From positions 1 to 26,118 of the forward strand of contig JAIXQV010000160.1 of assembly GCA_027485535.1 (NCBI GenBank): a stretch of 26,118 nt of DNA, given 5' to 3'. Numbering within the stretch: position 1 is the first letter of the stretch; every line of letters starts with the position of its first letter. Below are positions 1 through 6,800 of the stretch, piece after piece. The stretch is from Oxalobacteraceae bacterium (GTDB lineage: Bacteria > Pseudomonadota > Gammaproteobacteria > Burkholderiales > Burkholderiaceae_D). Both the position numbers and the translations under genes were made by a program. The notes under the pieces were generated by a model that worked only from the letters and a program-made list of their open reading frames with translations, made no database searches and was not told the origin of the DNA.

Positions 1-213
1 AAACCGGACACAAACTGCGGCGATGTCGATCTTCTCGTGGACGACCAGCTGGCCCGTGTGCGCGCCCGCCTCAAGAGCATGAGGGCACTGGAGAAGCAGT
101 TGGTACGGCTGCGGGCGCGCTGCTCCGGTACCCACGAGGGGGCGCACTGCGGCATTCTTGAAGAGCTAGTGTCCGCCGCTCAAGGGGAGTCTTGCGCATG
201 CCATCCAACTTAA
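1..213 (+). CDS. MerR-family heavy-metal regulator (CadR/PbrR type), 3' end only
   Basis: The window opens inside this gene; frame 1 is open from base 1 to a TAA at 211-213, giving the last 70 residues. The visible part is the long dimerisation helix (about residues 8-40) and the metal-binding end of a MerR-family activator. Cys6, Cys41 and Cys50 lie in the order and spacing used by Cd(II)/Pb(II)-responsive CadR and PbrR proteins (Cys at the helix start, then an RC...HCGIL loop). The tail CACHPT adds two Cys and a His, as in metal-binding extensions of that group. Family members repress and then activate a divergent efflux or sequestration gene when metal binds. The DNA-binding half and any target gene lie off the window to the left, so the metal specificity is inferred. 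It is the only supported plus-strand gene here. Confidence 0.85.
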   Translation, partial: KPDTNCGDVDLLVDDQLARVRARLKSMRALEKQLVRLRARCSGTHEGAHCGILEELVSAAQGESCACHPT

Positions 214-274
214 TATTCAGACGCCCTGAGACCGAAATACGCAGAAAGGCAGTCAATCGGTTCGAACCAACCAG

Positions 275-293
275 TTAGGCTTTTTAAGCCTAA
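275..293. terminator. Perfect hairpin between convergent genes, possible bidirectional terminator
   Basis: An 8-bp perfect stem (TTAGGCTT / AAGCCTAA) with a 3-nt loop lies between the 3' end of the plus-strand MerR-family gene and the 3' end of the minus-strand gene at 373-978. Its position between convergent genes suits transcription termination in either direction. There is no strong T-run directly after the stem on either strand, so efficient intrinsic termination is not certain. Confidence 0.5.
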
Positions 294-327
294 GTCAGCT
301 TTTGGCAGAAACCGATCATTCAGGATT

Positions 328-343
328 TCGTCATGAATGACGA
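328..343. repeat. 7-bp palindrome with 2-nt centre
   Basis: TCGTCAT and ATGACGA flank a GA dinucleotide. It lies in the 159-bp gene-free stretch at the left edge of the integrative element. It could be a protein-binding site near the element end or a second weak hairpin after the gene at 373-978. Nothing in the sequence decides between these. Confidence 0.35.
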
Positions 344-372
344 CTACCGCTGCATAGCTGACAACCATCGAA

Positions 373-978
373 TCATCGAATCAAGTCTCTTAGCGGCCCA
401 AATTTCGCCAAAATCTCCGCGAGGGACTGATTCACCAGCGCATCGTGCATGGCGCTTAATCGCTCAAAGGTAGCCCAGTGCATCCCCTTGGGCTTGTCAC
501 CATCGCCATTAAGGATACCCGGCTCCCAGCCTAATCTTGCCCGGATCTTGTCGGCCTGCGTCGTTGATCGGTCACCTACGTTTTCTCGTTGAGATCGATA
601 TGCGAGTTGCTGGCAATACCTGCATGCAAACACACTGCCACCGTACAGAACTGCTATACGCCGCCCACAGCCCACCGCCGGACAATGCAACCATGCCCGC
701 CGCCCACCGTAAGTGCAGGGTGTCCAACTGATACGCACCGAGTAATTTGTGGCCTGCCAATCACCACCTTTGTCCCGTACGAGGTAGTCTAGGGTCACCT
801 GATTTAATTCAGCAAGGATATTAATGTTGCCCACCGCTTCGCCACCACGTGACCATTTCCAATTGAACGATTGGCCAGGTTTCAACAGCCCATCGCGTGA
901 AAGCCTGCGGATATCCAAGGCCAACATGTCGCCCGTAACGCTTTTGCCGCCCCGCCTGCCGCTTCCAAAACCGCCCAT
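373..978 (-). CDS. Hypothetical protein with MGGFGSGR start and zinc-ribbon-like Cys pairs
   Basis: This is a 201-aa protein when started at the ATG at 978, chosen because GGGAGGG sits just upstream and because MGGFGSGR is a familiar N-terminus of a hypothetical family in mobile elements; the open frame extends 12 codons further upstream without a better site. The middle holds two Cys pairs, CPAVGC and CRYC, separated by about 16 residues, suggesting a small zinc ribbon. Basic stretches follow (QADKIRARLGW). It is the last gene of the leftward transcript of the integrative element, 32 bp after the preceding gene. Nucleic-acid binding is a reasonable inference from the zinc-ribbon pattern, but no function is established. 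Confidence 0.75.
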   Translation of the reverse strand: MGGFGSGRRGGKSVTGDMLALDIRRLSRDGLLKPGQSFNWKWSRGGEAVGNINILAELNQVTLDYLVRDKGGDWQATNYSVRISWTPCTYGGRRAWLHCPAVGCGRRIAVLYGGSVFACRYCQQLAYRSQRENVGDRSTTQADKIRARLGWEPGILNGDGDKPKGMHWATFERLSAMHDALVNQSLAEILAKFGPLRDLIR

Positions 979-1010
979 AGCCACCCTCCCAAAAAAATTT
1001 ACCGAAAACA

Positions 1011-1472
1011 TCAATCAAATTCACTGACCTGCTTTGACCCAGAATCGTCTACAAGCTTGGTCGTTATAGGGTTTCCGATGATTTCCAGTGGTTTGATTTT
1101 TCTCTCCAATTCAGCAGCCACAAGCGCCCGAATATGGTCGTTTAGGTCATCCCTGCGGTGCAGACTGGGGTATTCCATGCGATGAATTGCTGGTTTTGCC
1201 AGCTTTTCAACGACGGGATCGGCACCGCTGAGCTGTTGCACCACGATATTCATAGGTGTTGGGGCTTTGCCTTCGGGCCTGCCGACCAAGTATTGCGCCA
1301 ACCAATTGCGGGCCTGCGGATCGCCTGACTTAGCTGCTTGCATCGCCGTATTCACCACGCTACGCCAATCGTTCAGGGTCACAGTGTCCAGAAGCACGAC
1401 CATATAGTCAATCTCGGTGCGTCGATGAGTCGCCGTGCCCTTGATGTATTCCGTTTGCTTACGTCTGCCCAT
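1011..1472 (-). CDS. Hypothetical protein of the integrative element
   Basis: A 153-aa soluble protein beginning MGRRKQTEY, with a strong AAAGGAG ribosome binding site at suitable distance from the ATG at 1472. Its start overlaps the 3' end of the upstream gene by 14 nt, so it is probably translationally coupled. The segment around residues 43-72 (GDPQARNWLAQYLVGRPEGK) resembles the helical repeat found in small phage-type proteins of the DUF5681 kind, which are often placed near packaging genes, but the match is by eye and weak. No catalytic motif is visible. The rest is predicted mostly helical, with a charged C-terminus. I leave it as hypothetical. Confidence 0.75.
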   Translation of the reverse strand: MGRRKQTEYIKGTATHRRTEIDYMVVLLDTVTLNDWRSVVNTAMQAAKSGDPQARNWLAQYLVGRPEGKAPTPMNIVVQQLSGADPVVEKLAKPAIHRMEYPSLHRRDDLNDHIRALVAAELERKIKPLEIIGNPITTKLVDDSGSKQVSEFD

Positions 1473-1967
1473 GGTGGCTCCTTTCGTGCTTTACTTTGGT
1501 GATTGCTTGGGCGAAGCCGTTGCAGCGTTGCAAAAGGCTTAAAAATTCAGCAGGTAACTGCGCAGCGCTGGCTCGGACGGCAACGCCAGCATGTTCCCAA
1601 TTTGCACAACGCATTTCACGGCGAAGGTGAGTGCACTCCAGACAGACTGAGCGGTCATCGGCATCACGGTCACGAACCACCAATCTGTCGGCTATACCTT
1701 CAGCAACTTCAAGGCCCAACCCCATGTCCGAGAACCTCGCCAGCCGCGCCATGAACGCGTTAATCTCTCGCCCGTTCATCGCTGAGGAGCGTGGCCAGCA
1801 ATACCAATCTGGGTCGGGGACAGGGTCGTTCGCTGCGTCCACAGCGTCCCCTTTTTTTTCAAATGTCCCGTTGAGGCGCCTACGGAAACTACAAAAACCG
1901 TTTCTGTAGTTTTTGTAGCTCGCTGAACAAATGCTTGTTGATTTTTCAGACGTGCAAGCCAGCTCAT
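1459..1967 (-). CDS. Conserved hypothetical protein of satellite elements, frame broken at a -1 slippery run
   Basis: Translation most likely starts at the ATG at 1967, which overlaps the stop of the DUF3987 gene (ATGA), giving MSWLARLKN, the start I recall for this family in Burkholderiales elements. That frame continues for about 36 codons to an A8G4 run (minus strand), then the conserved body continues in the -1 frame: DPDWYCWP, a ladder of acidic and aliphatic residues, CLECTHL and LLQRCNGF. The joined product would be about 169 aa. The Cys pattern (CLEC...C) suggests metal binding. An alternative is a GTG start at 1974 directly in the second frame, which would replace the conserved N-terminus with an unrelated Cys-rich one. 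Either this is a programmed -1 frameshift, or the gene is inactivated, or a homopolymer was misread. Function unknown. Confidence 0.65.
1848..1860 (-). other. Canonical -1 ribosomal slippery sequence
   Basis: On the minus strand the run reads G AAAAAAAA GGGG. In the frame that starts at 1967 the codons are TTG AAA AAA AAG GGG, so the heptamer A-AAA-AAG sits in the correct phase for tandem slippage, as in dnaX and several insertion sequences. A -1 slip joins the MSWLARLKN frame to the conserved downstream frame. No clear upstream Shine-Dalgarno stimulator or downstream stem was confirmed by eye. Confidence 0.55.
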
Positions 1968-3562
1968 TGCACACCGCCTTTCAGCGCTAGCGGATTGATG
2001 AGGTAGCGGTCGCTCGGTCGCCCCCTGCCGTTCGCATCGCCAGACCGACTCACCTCCCGACGCAAATAGTCGTAGTCCACCAGCAAGTCTGCCGCCTTGC
2101 GTACGGCATCTGGAGAACCCAGCCCCGCCCAGCCTTTCACAGCGATCTGCCGGGGGGTGAAGCTTTCCATCAGCACGCCGTCAGCGTCCTTCAACCTACC
2201 ACCGCGTATTTTTTTCAGTAGGTTTGATGCGTCGGTAGTCTCTGGCGTCACGGCTGCCGAATAAAGCCGGTTGGCGTGGGTGCGCAGGTAGTCCCCCCAC
2301 GCCAGCGCCCTAATCAGTTCAGCTTCGTGAACAATGCCGCCACTGTCCGGTGTATCAATCAAGGCAAACACCAGCGCAAGCGCAGGAATCAGTTTGCGGT
2401 ACTTGGCTAGGTGCGAAACCATCGCTTGGTGCAGGGCGTCGCCGAGAAGCTCGGTTTCAAAGGGAACCAACCACTCAACATAGATGGCCTGCGCCTGCGG
2501 GGTAAAACGCCAGATCACTGGTTCATCATCACTCGCAGGCTGCAACGCTGCTAGCCTTTCAAACACTGCCCATGCAGCTTGCTTGGCTGGGGTATCGGGC
2601 CATTGGTCAACGTGGACAAACTCCTTATCGATGTCCGGCCACACGGTCAGTCCAAACCGCTGCAACAGACCGTCATCTGCACTGCCGCCCGCCACCGCCC
2701 CACGGACATACTCCTGAATGCGCCCTGGCTGGATGCCCCCGATCATGGCCAGACACACGCGGGGAATGTGCACAGTGCCGCGCATGATGCGGTCGAAGGT
2801 GTAGCCCTGATTACCGTCATAGCAGGTCAAATAGAAGGACCTCGACCCCTCCTGCCCGGCTGTGTCAAGCTTGGTCAGCAGTCCATACAACTCGTCCCTA
2901 TAAGACAGGGTGCCCCAAGGGTTTTGCTGCAATAGCTCGCCCAGCTTTTCGACGGTGGCATCGTTGACGATAAAGCGCCGCGCCATTGGCTCTGCGGTTG
3001 TGTCAGTTGGCTCCAACATGGCCCGTGCAGCCTTGGTATCACCCTTCGCTGCATGACCCTTGGCTTTCTTCTCGTTGGCCTCGTCCTGCATTGCGATTAC
3101 TTTGCAGTCCAACTCCCAAGCTGCATGGGCTGCCTGCCAATGCTCAAATTCGGTCGCCTGCAGCCGGCTCAACGGCTTTAAGGCTTCACTCAGTGCCGGT
3201 GACTTTTTCACACCCGGCCGACCGATGACTGCGCCCCATAGATTTGGAACAACCTGCCAGTCGTCGCGTGCTTTGGGTTGGATCACCGCACGCGCTCCAA
3301 TCAGGCTGGAGAGCGCCACCAGAGCCGCCACTGCCGGGAAGTCTGGCGGGCACTGCATGCGGTGAGCGATGTCCATAACCCAGGGTCGAAGCGCGACGGG
3401 CAGCAACTCAGCGTCAAAGCTATCAACTGACGGCAGTGCATCCGGCAAGGGCGTTGGCACGGGCCAGTTATCAGCCCCGACATCATGGTCTGATGCAATC
3501 CAGCGTTGCAGCTTGATTGCGGCCTGCGCATCAATCCATGCCATCTTGTCGTCGTCAAGCAT
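1964..3562 (-). CDS. DUF3987 P-loop protein, putative replication helicase/primase partner
   Basis: A 532-aa protein from the ATG at 3562 (AGGGGG upstream); the frame is open further, but an upstream start would extend deep into the preceding gene. The DUF3987 hallmarks are present: a Walker A-like GRPGVKKS at about residues 114-121, an acidic YRDELYG at about 221-227, and GGIQPGRI with DDGLLQRFGL at about 275-305. The C-terminus (about 430-530) looks like a winged-helix region (TPRQIAVKGW, VRKAADLLVDYDYL). In plasmids, satellites and integrative elements this family accompanies a CHC2-type primase, and it is presumed to supply the ATPase/helicase for autonomous replication. It overlaps the primase-like gene by 8 nt and the next gene by 4 nt. 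Replication is inference from family and context. Confidence 0.88.
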   Translation of the reverse strand: MLDDDKMAWIDAQAAIKLQRWIASDHDVGADNWPVPTPLPDALPSVDSFDAELLPVALRPWVMDIAHRMQCPPDFPAVAALVALSSLIGARAVIQPKARDDWQVVPNLWGAVIGRPGVKKSPALSEALKPLSRLQATEFEHWQAAHAAWELDCKVIAMQDEANEKKAKGHAAKGDTKAARAMLEPTDTTAEPMARRFIVNDATVEKLGELLQQNPWGTLSYRDELYGLLTKLDTAGQEGSRSFYLTCYDGNQGYTFDRIMRGTVHIPRVCLAMIGGIQPGRIQEYVRGAVAGGSADDGLLQRFGLTVWPDIDKEFVHVDQWPDTPAKQAAWAVFERLAALQPASDDEPVIWRFTPQAQAIYVEWLVPFETELLGDALHQAMVSHLAKYRKLIPALALVFALIDTPDSGGIVHEAELIRALAWGDYLRTHANRLYSAAVTPETTDASNLLKKIRGGRLKDADGVLMESFTPRQIAVKGWAGLGSPDAVRKAADLLVDYDYLRREVSRSGDANGRGRPSDRYLINPLALKGGVQ

Positions 3563-3998
3563 AGGTACCCCCTGTACTTTGACTGCGCAACCAATTGATG
3601 CGTCCAGCAGCTTTCGCAATGCGATCCAGGTCGTTTTGATTGATCTCCACTCCTCGCAGCATGTTCGCAGCGACAACTGCCAACAGTTGTGTTTCCCGGT
3701 CAAGAAGCTCCACGGCTTGACCCGCAGTCAACAGACGCGGTGTGCGTTTTGGCTCGCGGCCACTGAGTTGTCTTGGTGGAAACAGACCAGACATCTCCAT
3801 CCCCAGCGCAGACAAAATGTCCGCAACAGAGCACCCGGCAAAGCAGTGCAGCAACACCGCGCCTTCAGCCGTTTCGCGCACGCTAAGGGAAGGGCCTTTG
3901 TCATCATGTGCAGGACAACACGCACTCCACTGACCGAGCTGTCGCTGTCGAACCTTGTGCAGTTGCGCCAAGACGTTGTCAATTGGTGCGGCGCTCAT
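3555..3998 (-). CDS. CHC2 zinc-finger primase-like protein (N-terminal domain only)
   Basis: A 147-aa protein with a near-perfect GGAGGTGA ribosome binding site before the ATG at 3998. Residues 25-60 carry the CHC2-type zinc finger of bacterial and phage primases: CCPAHDD (Cys28, His31), then LLHCFAGC (Cys52, Cys56) followed by a helix (VADILSALGM). A full-length primase would continue into a TOPRIM catalytic domain; this protein instead ends after a helical segment, so it is a recognition module rather than a complete primase. It directly precedes the DUF3987 gene with an 8-nt overlap, and the two probably act together in copying the excised element. Loading or template recognition is inferred. 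Confidence 0.85.
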   Translation of the reverse strand: MSAAPIDNVLAQLHKVRQRQLGQWSACCPAHDDKGPSLSVRETAEGAVLLHCFAGCSVADILSALGMEMSGLFPPRQLSGREPKRTPRLLTAGQAVELLDRETQLLAVVAANMLRGVEINQNDLDRIAKAAGRINWLRSQSTGGTYA

Positions 3999-4147
3999 TG
4001 GCTCACCTCCAATCGACGGATGAATCGATGGGCGAAGGCTTTACTGCATCGCTTGTCAGTGGCAGAATTTCGGGTGTTGGTAGTGTCGGTATCAAAGCTT
4101 TCGGCGTAGCAAGCGCCGGGGGCTTTTTCATGGGTGGCGTGGGTCAT
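3995..4147 (-). CDS. Small hypothetical protein (50 aa) coupled to the primase-like gene
   Basis: Starting at the ATG at 4147 this gives MTHATHEKA and ends VSQ, with GGAGGG seven nucleotides upstream of the start. The stop overlaps the start of the CHC2 gene (ATGA), and its own start overlaps the stop of a 26-codon frame upstream. A longer GTG-started version from 4210 is possible, but it lacks the ribosome binding site. The product is polar and rich in Thr, Asp and Arg, with no recognised domain. Coupling and a good binding site argue that it is translated. Confidence 0.5.
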   Translation of the reverse strand: MTHATHEKAPGACYAESFDTDTTNTRNSATDKRCSKAFAHRFIRRLEVSQ

Positions 4148-4224
4148 TTTGGAACCCTCCGAAACCAGCTTGAAGGCATGGAGCACCACAGGCGCAGCGC
4201 CAGCGCACACAATGCGGCCTTCAT
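4144..4224 (-). CDS. Possible 26-aa leader peptide between alpA-like gene and small ORF
   Basis: The ATG at 4224 overlaps the TGA of the AlpA-like gene, and the frame ends in a TGA that overlaps the next ATG. It encodes a short peptide with a hydrophobic core (ALCALALRLW) and a basic C-terminus. Both junctions are ATGA, so it may serve mainly to carry ribosomes along the transcript. There is no independent evidence that the peptide has a function. Confidence 0.3.
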   Translation of the reverse strand: MKAALCALALRLWCSMPSSWFRRVPK

Positions 4225-4481
4225 GCTGTCACCCCGTCCAGAATGGCCAGTTCGGTGCGCTTGGCGTGCAACACCTTTACCAGTTCGCGGATTTCGGCTT
4301 CAGACTTGCCAGCCACCCGCGCCGCCGCAATAGCCTGCGCCTCGTAGTCTGGCCAACCCTTCGCCCTTTGGCCTATGGCAACTCCGGTGGTGAATAGTCC
4401 GTCGCGGATCGCGTTGTAAACGCTGGCGTCCGCACGGTGTCCCAATACCCGTTTGACTTCGGGCAATCTCAAGATCAGCAT
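4221..4481 (-). CDS. AlpA-like DNA-binding regulator
   Basis: An 86-aa protein starting MLILRLPEVKRVLGH at the ATG at 4481, with AGGGG upstream. The pattern LRLPEV, then a helix with VYNAIRDGLF, a short VAIGQRAKGWP wing and a final amphipathic helix is that of AlpA/CP4-57 type regulators (MerR-like winged helix). In P4-like elements these small proteins control integrase or excision and the replication genes. Here it heads the leftward replication operon and lies just downstream of two tandem palindromes (4557-4591), which are plausible targets. The C-terminal half (AARVAGKSEAEIRELVKVLH) is longer than the minimal family and could mediate dimerisation. The regulatory role is inferred. Confidence 0.75.
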   Translation of the reverse strand: MLILRLPEVKRVLGHRADASVYNAIRDGLFTTGVAIGQRAKGWPDYEAQAIAAARVAGKSEAEIRELVKVLHAKRTELAILDGVTA

Positions 4482-4556
4482 TGCTAAACCCCTATAGGTA
4501 TCGCTGGCGGGTGCTAGCGATTGGGAGCAATGGTGGTTTTTAGGGCTTTAAAAGTC

Positions 4557-4591
4557 ACCGCAACTGCGGTACTGTTTACCGCAACTGCGGT
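4557..4591. promoter_or_regulatory. Two tandem palindromic operator-like sites
   Basis: ACCGCAACTGCGGT occurs twice, at 4557-4570 and 4578-4591. Each copy is an inverted repeat with 6-bp arms around an AC centre. Start-to-start spacing is 21 bp, two helical turns, so both copies face the same side of the DNA. They lie between the stop of the cargo gene and the start of the AlpA-like gene, upstream of the replication operon. This arrangement suits cooperative binding of a dimeric regulator. The binding protein is not identified; the AlpA-like protein is the nearest candidate. Confidence 0.6.
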
Positions 4592-4592
4592 A

Positions 4593-5291
4593 TCAGCCCG
4601 AGTTTAGGCTGCGCTTCGCCGATGCGAATGTTTGTTCAAGTTTCCGTTTAGATATGCCTTGCTTTGCGCCGTAGTCGGCAACAGCCTGAGTAATTACCGT
4701 CGTGTCATTGGCTTTACCTGCTGTAAGTTGCGCTAGTAGTGCCCCAATGATGTTTAGGTAACTAGTACGTTCTCTGGTGGTTATGGGTTTGTCGATTGGC
4801 AATGTGCCTATGCCACCGTTTTTCTTAACTCGTTCAATTTCGGTGGCCAACATCACCAGATCTGAACGCGCAGCTTTCACAAGTGGATCAAATTCGATTT
4901 CCCATAAACCACGATCATCTGACTTGTATGCTTCGATAAGCTCGATACTTTCATTCTCTGGCATTTCAAACAGCCGCAAATCATCTTGAGTAACCTCGTA
5001 AATTCCCGCTGGCATTACATTAATTTTTAGTCGATCAATCCAATCGAAAAATATCTTGTCATTTGCATGCGCTTTCTCTCTTGTTTCAGCATCAATATCG
5101 GTGGAGTCATCAACATCGATTCGCGCCATTGATAAGCCCGCAGCCCTCGCATAAATGTTGACGCATATCTGCACTTGATTGAATGCGCCACCATGGATCA
5201 AATCAATTGCACTAACCCCCAGCAAAGCCCCGGCTTTTTCAAGGTTTACGTAGCTGCGAGCAATATTTAAGTCCTTCATCTCCGCCCCCAT
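4593..5291 (-). CDS. Hypothetical protein, less GC-rich cargo gene between integrase and alpA-like gene
   Basis: A 232-aa soluble acidic protein. Two starts are plausible: the ATG at 5291 (MGAEMKDL, GGGG upstream) or the ATG at 5279 (MKDLNIARSY, GGGGG upstream). The C-terminal quarter, with TTRERTSYLNIIGALLAQL and then KRKLEQTFASAKRSL, looks like a helical segment common in hypothetical proteins encoded by integrated elements, often near their regulators. The N-terminal part is unlike anything I recognise. Base composition is visibly lower in GC (one 60-base line counted about 47%) than the neighbouring integrase and replication genes, suggesting separate acquisition. A cargo role such as superinfection exclusion or defence is possible but unsupported. 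Confidence 0.75.
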   Translation of the reverse strand: MGAEMKDLNIARSYVNLEKAGALLGVSAIDLIHGGAFNQVQICVNIYARAAGLSMARIDVDDSTDIDAETREKAHANDKIFFDWIDRLKINVMPAGIYEVTQDDLRLFEMPENESIELIEAYKSDDRGLWEIEFDPLVKAARSDLVMLATEIERVKKNGGIGTLPIDKPITTRERTSYLNIIGALLAQLTAGKANDTTVITQAVADYGAKQGISKRKLEQTFASAKRSLNSG

Positions 5292-5382
5292 AACACCCCA
5301 ATAGAAAAACAGCGCCGCCGGGTCAGGGTGTCCCGGTTTTAACCATCGGGAATTAGCCGATAGCTTGGCTTGGCTTCAAAAA

Positions 5383-6621
5383 TCATGCAGTCTTGAACGC
5401 AATTACATCTGCACCCCGTGCCAGCTTATCAAGGTAGTCCGCCCACGTCTGGATCATTTGAAACCGCTGCGCAAGGTACTTGGTTCGGTTGTAGCTGGTG
5501 CCGTTCGCATCCTTCACCGAGTGAGCCAGGTTCGCTTCGATCACCTGCCAGTCCATGTTCAGTTCGTCCACTAGCATGGTGCGGGCACTTGCGCGGAAGC
5601 CATGCGGCTTTTGCTCGTTGCCAAACCCCAAGGAATACAGGGCACTGCGTACTGTGTTGTCACTGATAGGCCTATCGTGGCTGCGCTCACCGGGGAATAC
5701 ATATTGCCCATGACCTGTCAATGGGTGCAGGTCGCGCAATAGCTGCACGGCTTGCGTAGGCAAGGGCACCACATGTGGTTGGCCCTTTGCCTTTTCCTCT
5801 TTAGTGCGCTTCATTTTTTGGCTGGGGATAGTCCATAGTGCCGCATCCAAGTCCAGTTCAACCCACTCCATCATGCGCATATTTCCGGGCCGCTGGTACA
5901 AATATGGGGTCAGGCGCAACGCCGTGCGGACAATTGCCCCCCCTTGGTAGGCGTGGATGGCCCGCATCAGTTCGCCCATACGCTTGGGGTCAAGGATGGC
6001 TGCAAAATTTTTGCCGCTGTACGGGGTCAACCGCGCCTTTAGCCCCTCGGTGATGTTGCGCTGCTGTACATCCGCAGTGGGTAGCCAATAGTCCCATACC
6101 TGCTTTGCCACGGTAAGGGTGCGATCTGCGGTTTCCAAGGCTCCACGAGCTTCTATTCGCTTCAGGGCTTCAAGCAACTCCAAGGCGTGAATGCTGGCAA
6201 TGGGACGTTCCCCGATCCATGGGAAAAGATCTTTTTCTAGTTGGGCCTTCACCCGCTTTGCGTGGTGGTCGCTCCATTGCGGAACCTGCTTTGCGTACCA
6301 CTCCAACGCAATTGCCTTGAAGGTGTCTCCGCTGATACGGGTGTTTTTGAGCTTTTCTAGCTTTCGGGCCTGTACAGGGTTTACGCCATCAGCTTTCTTC
6401 GCCTTTGCCGCAGAACGGGCCATCCGCGCTTCTTTGACGCCCATCTTTGGGTAACTGCCCAAGGCCATGCGCCCTTCTTTGCCGTCTTGGTAGGTTTTCC
6501 AAAACCACCGCTTCGACCCTGCAGGACTTACCTCCAAGTACAGCCCTTCGCCATCGGTCAGCCGAGCACGTTTCTTGTCCGGTGGACATGTTGCGTTACG
6601 GCATTGTGCGTCTGTCAACAT
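5383..6621 (-). CDS. Tyrosine recombinase, P4-type integrase
   Basis: A 412-aa integrase from the ATG at 6621 (AGGAGAGG upstream, MLTDAQCRNA start); a longer frame to 6663 lacks a good start. Order of domains: N-terminal DUF4102 arm-binding domain (about 1-90, with LTDGEGLYLEV and GSKRWFWKTY), a SAM-like core-binding domain (about 100-200), and the catalytic domain. Visible catalytic residues are Arg244 (QRPGNMR), a Lys near 269 (KMKRTK), His340 and Arg343 (HGFR), His367 (LAH) and the nucleophile Tyr377 (TSYNR). All are present, so it should be active. P4-type enzymes usually insert elements at tRNA or tmRNA ends; no intact tRNA was found here. It transcribes away from the inverted-repeat region at 6637-6704, a likely attachment region. 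Confidence 0.93.
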   Translation of the reverse strand: MLTDAQCRNATCPPDKKRARLTDGEGLYLEVSPAGSKRWFWKTYQDGKEGRMALGSYPKMGVKEARMARSAAKAKKADGVNPVQARKLEKLKNTRISGDTFKAIALEWYAKQVPQWSDHHAKRVKAQLEKDLFPWIGERPIASIHALELLEALKRIEARGALETADRTLTVAKQVWDYWLPTADVQQRNITEGLKARLTPYSGKNFAAILDPKRMGELMRAIHAYQGGAIVRTALRLTPYLYQRPGNMRMMEWVELDLDAALWTIPSQKMKRTKEEKAKGQPHVVPLPTQAVQLLRDLHPLTGHGQYVFPGERSHDRPISDNTVRSALYSLGFGNEQKPHGFRASARTMLVDELNMDWQVIEANLAHSVKDANGTSYNRTKYLAQRFQMIQTWADYLDKLARGADVIAFKTA

Positions 6622-6636
6622 CGGGCCTCTCCTATG

Positions 6637-6704
6637 AAACCGGGGAACAACTGCAAAAAACACCTATTTACCCCCGGTTCGTTCCCCGATATGTTCCCCG
6701 GTTT
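6637..6704. promoter_or_regulatory. 13-bp inverted repeat upstream of integrase, candidate arm sites or promoter operator
   Basis: AAACCGGGGAACA (6637-6649) and its exact complement TGTTCCCCGGTTT (6692-6704) flank 42 bp; a third half-copy containing GGTTCGTTCCCCG lies between them at about 6676-6688. The block begins 15 bp upstream of the integrase start codon. In P4-like elements the integrase promoter overlaps the attachment region and the enzyme binds repeated arm sites there. These repeats fit that role. The core crossover site is not resolved. Confidence 0.5.
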
Positions 6705-6767
6705 AGCACTGGCAGTCAATAGCCCCCCTTGGACATTACTGCGCTGCAAGGTCTTGATTTACCAATG

Positions 6768-6800
6768 AAAAGGCCGCCAGGTGGTGTTCCTTGGCGGCCA
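6768..6800 (-). terminator. Rho-independent terminator after the DISARM operon
   Basis: Read on the minus strand, an 8-bp perfect GC-rich stem (GGCCGCCA / TGGCGGCC, arms at 6792-6799 and 6772-6779) with a 12-nt loop is followed by TTTT. It stands 165 bp downstream of the last minus-strand gene (6965-7261) and before the integrase, so it probably ends the leftward transcript. On the plus strand there is no T-run. Confidence 0.6.

Noticed and set aside
3369..4109. 246-codon plus-strand open frame
   Set aside because: It lies antisense to the well-supported DUF3987 and CHC2 genes, has no recognised domain, and shows low-complexity Ser/Arg/Leu composition typical of shadow frames.
4593..5291. 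Cargo gene as a known defence protein
   Set aside because: Its position is suggestive, but no nuclease, NTPase, kinase or toxin motif is visible, so no function is claimed.
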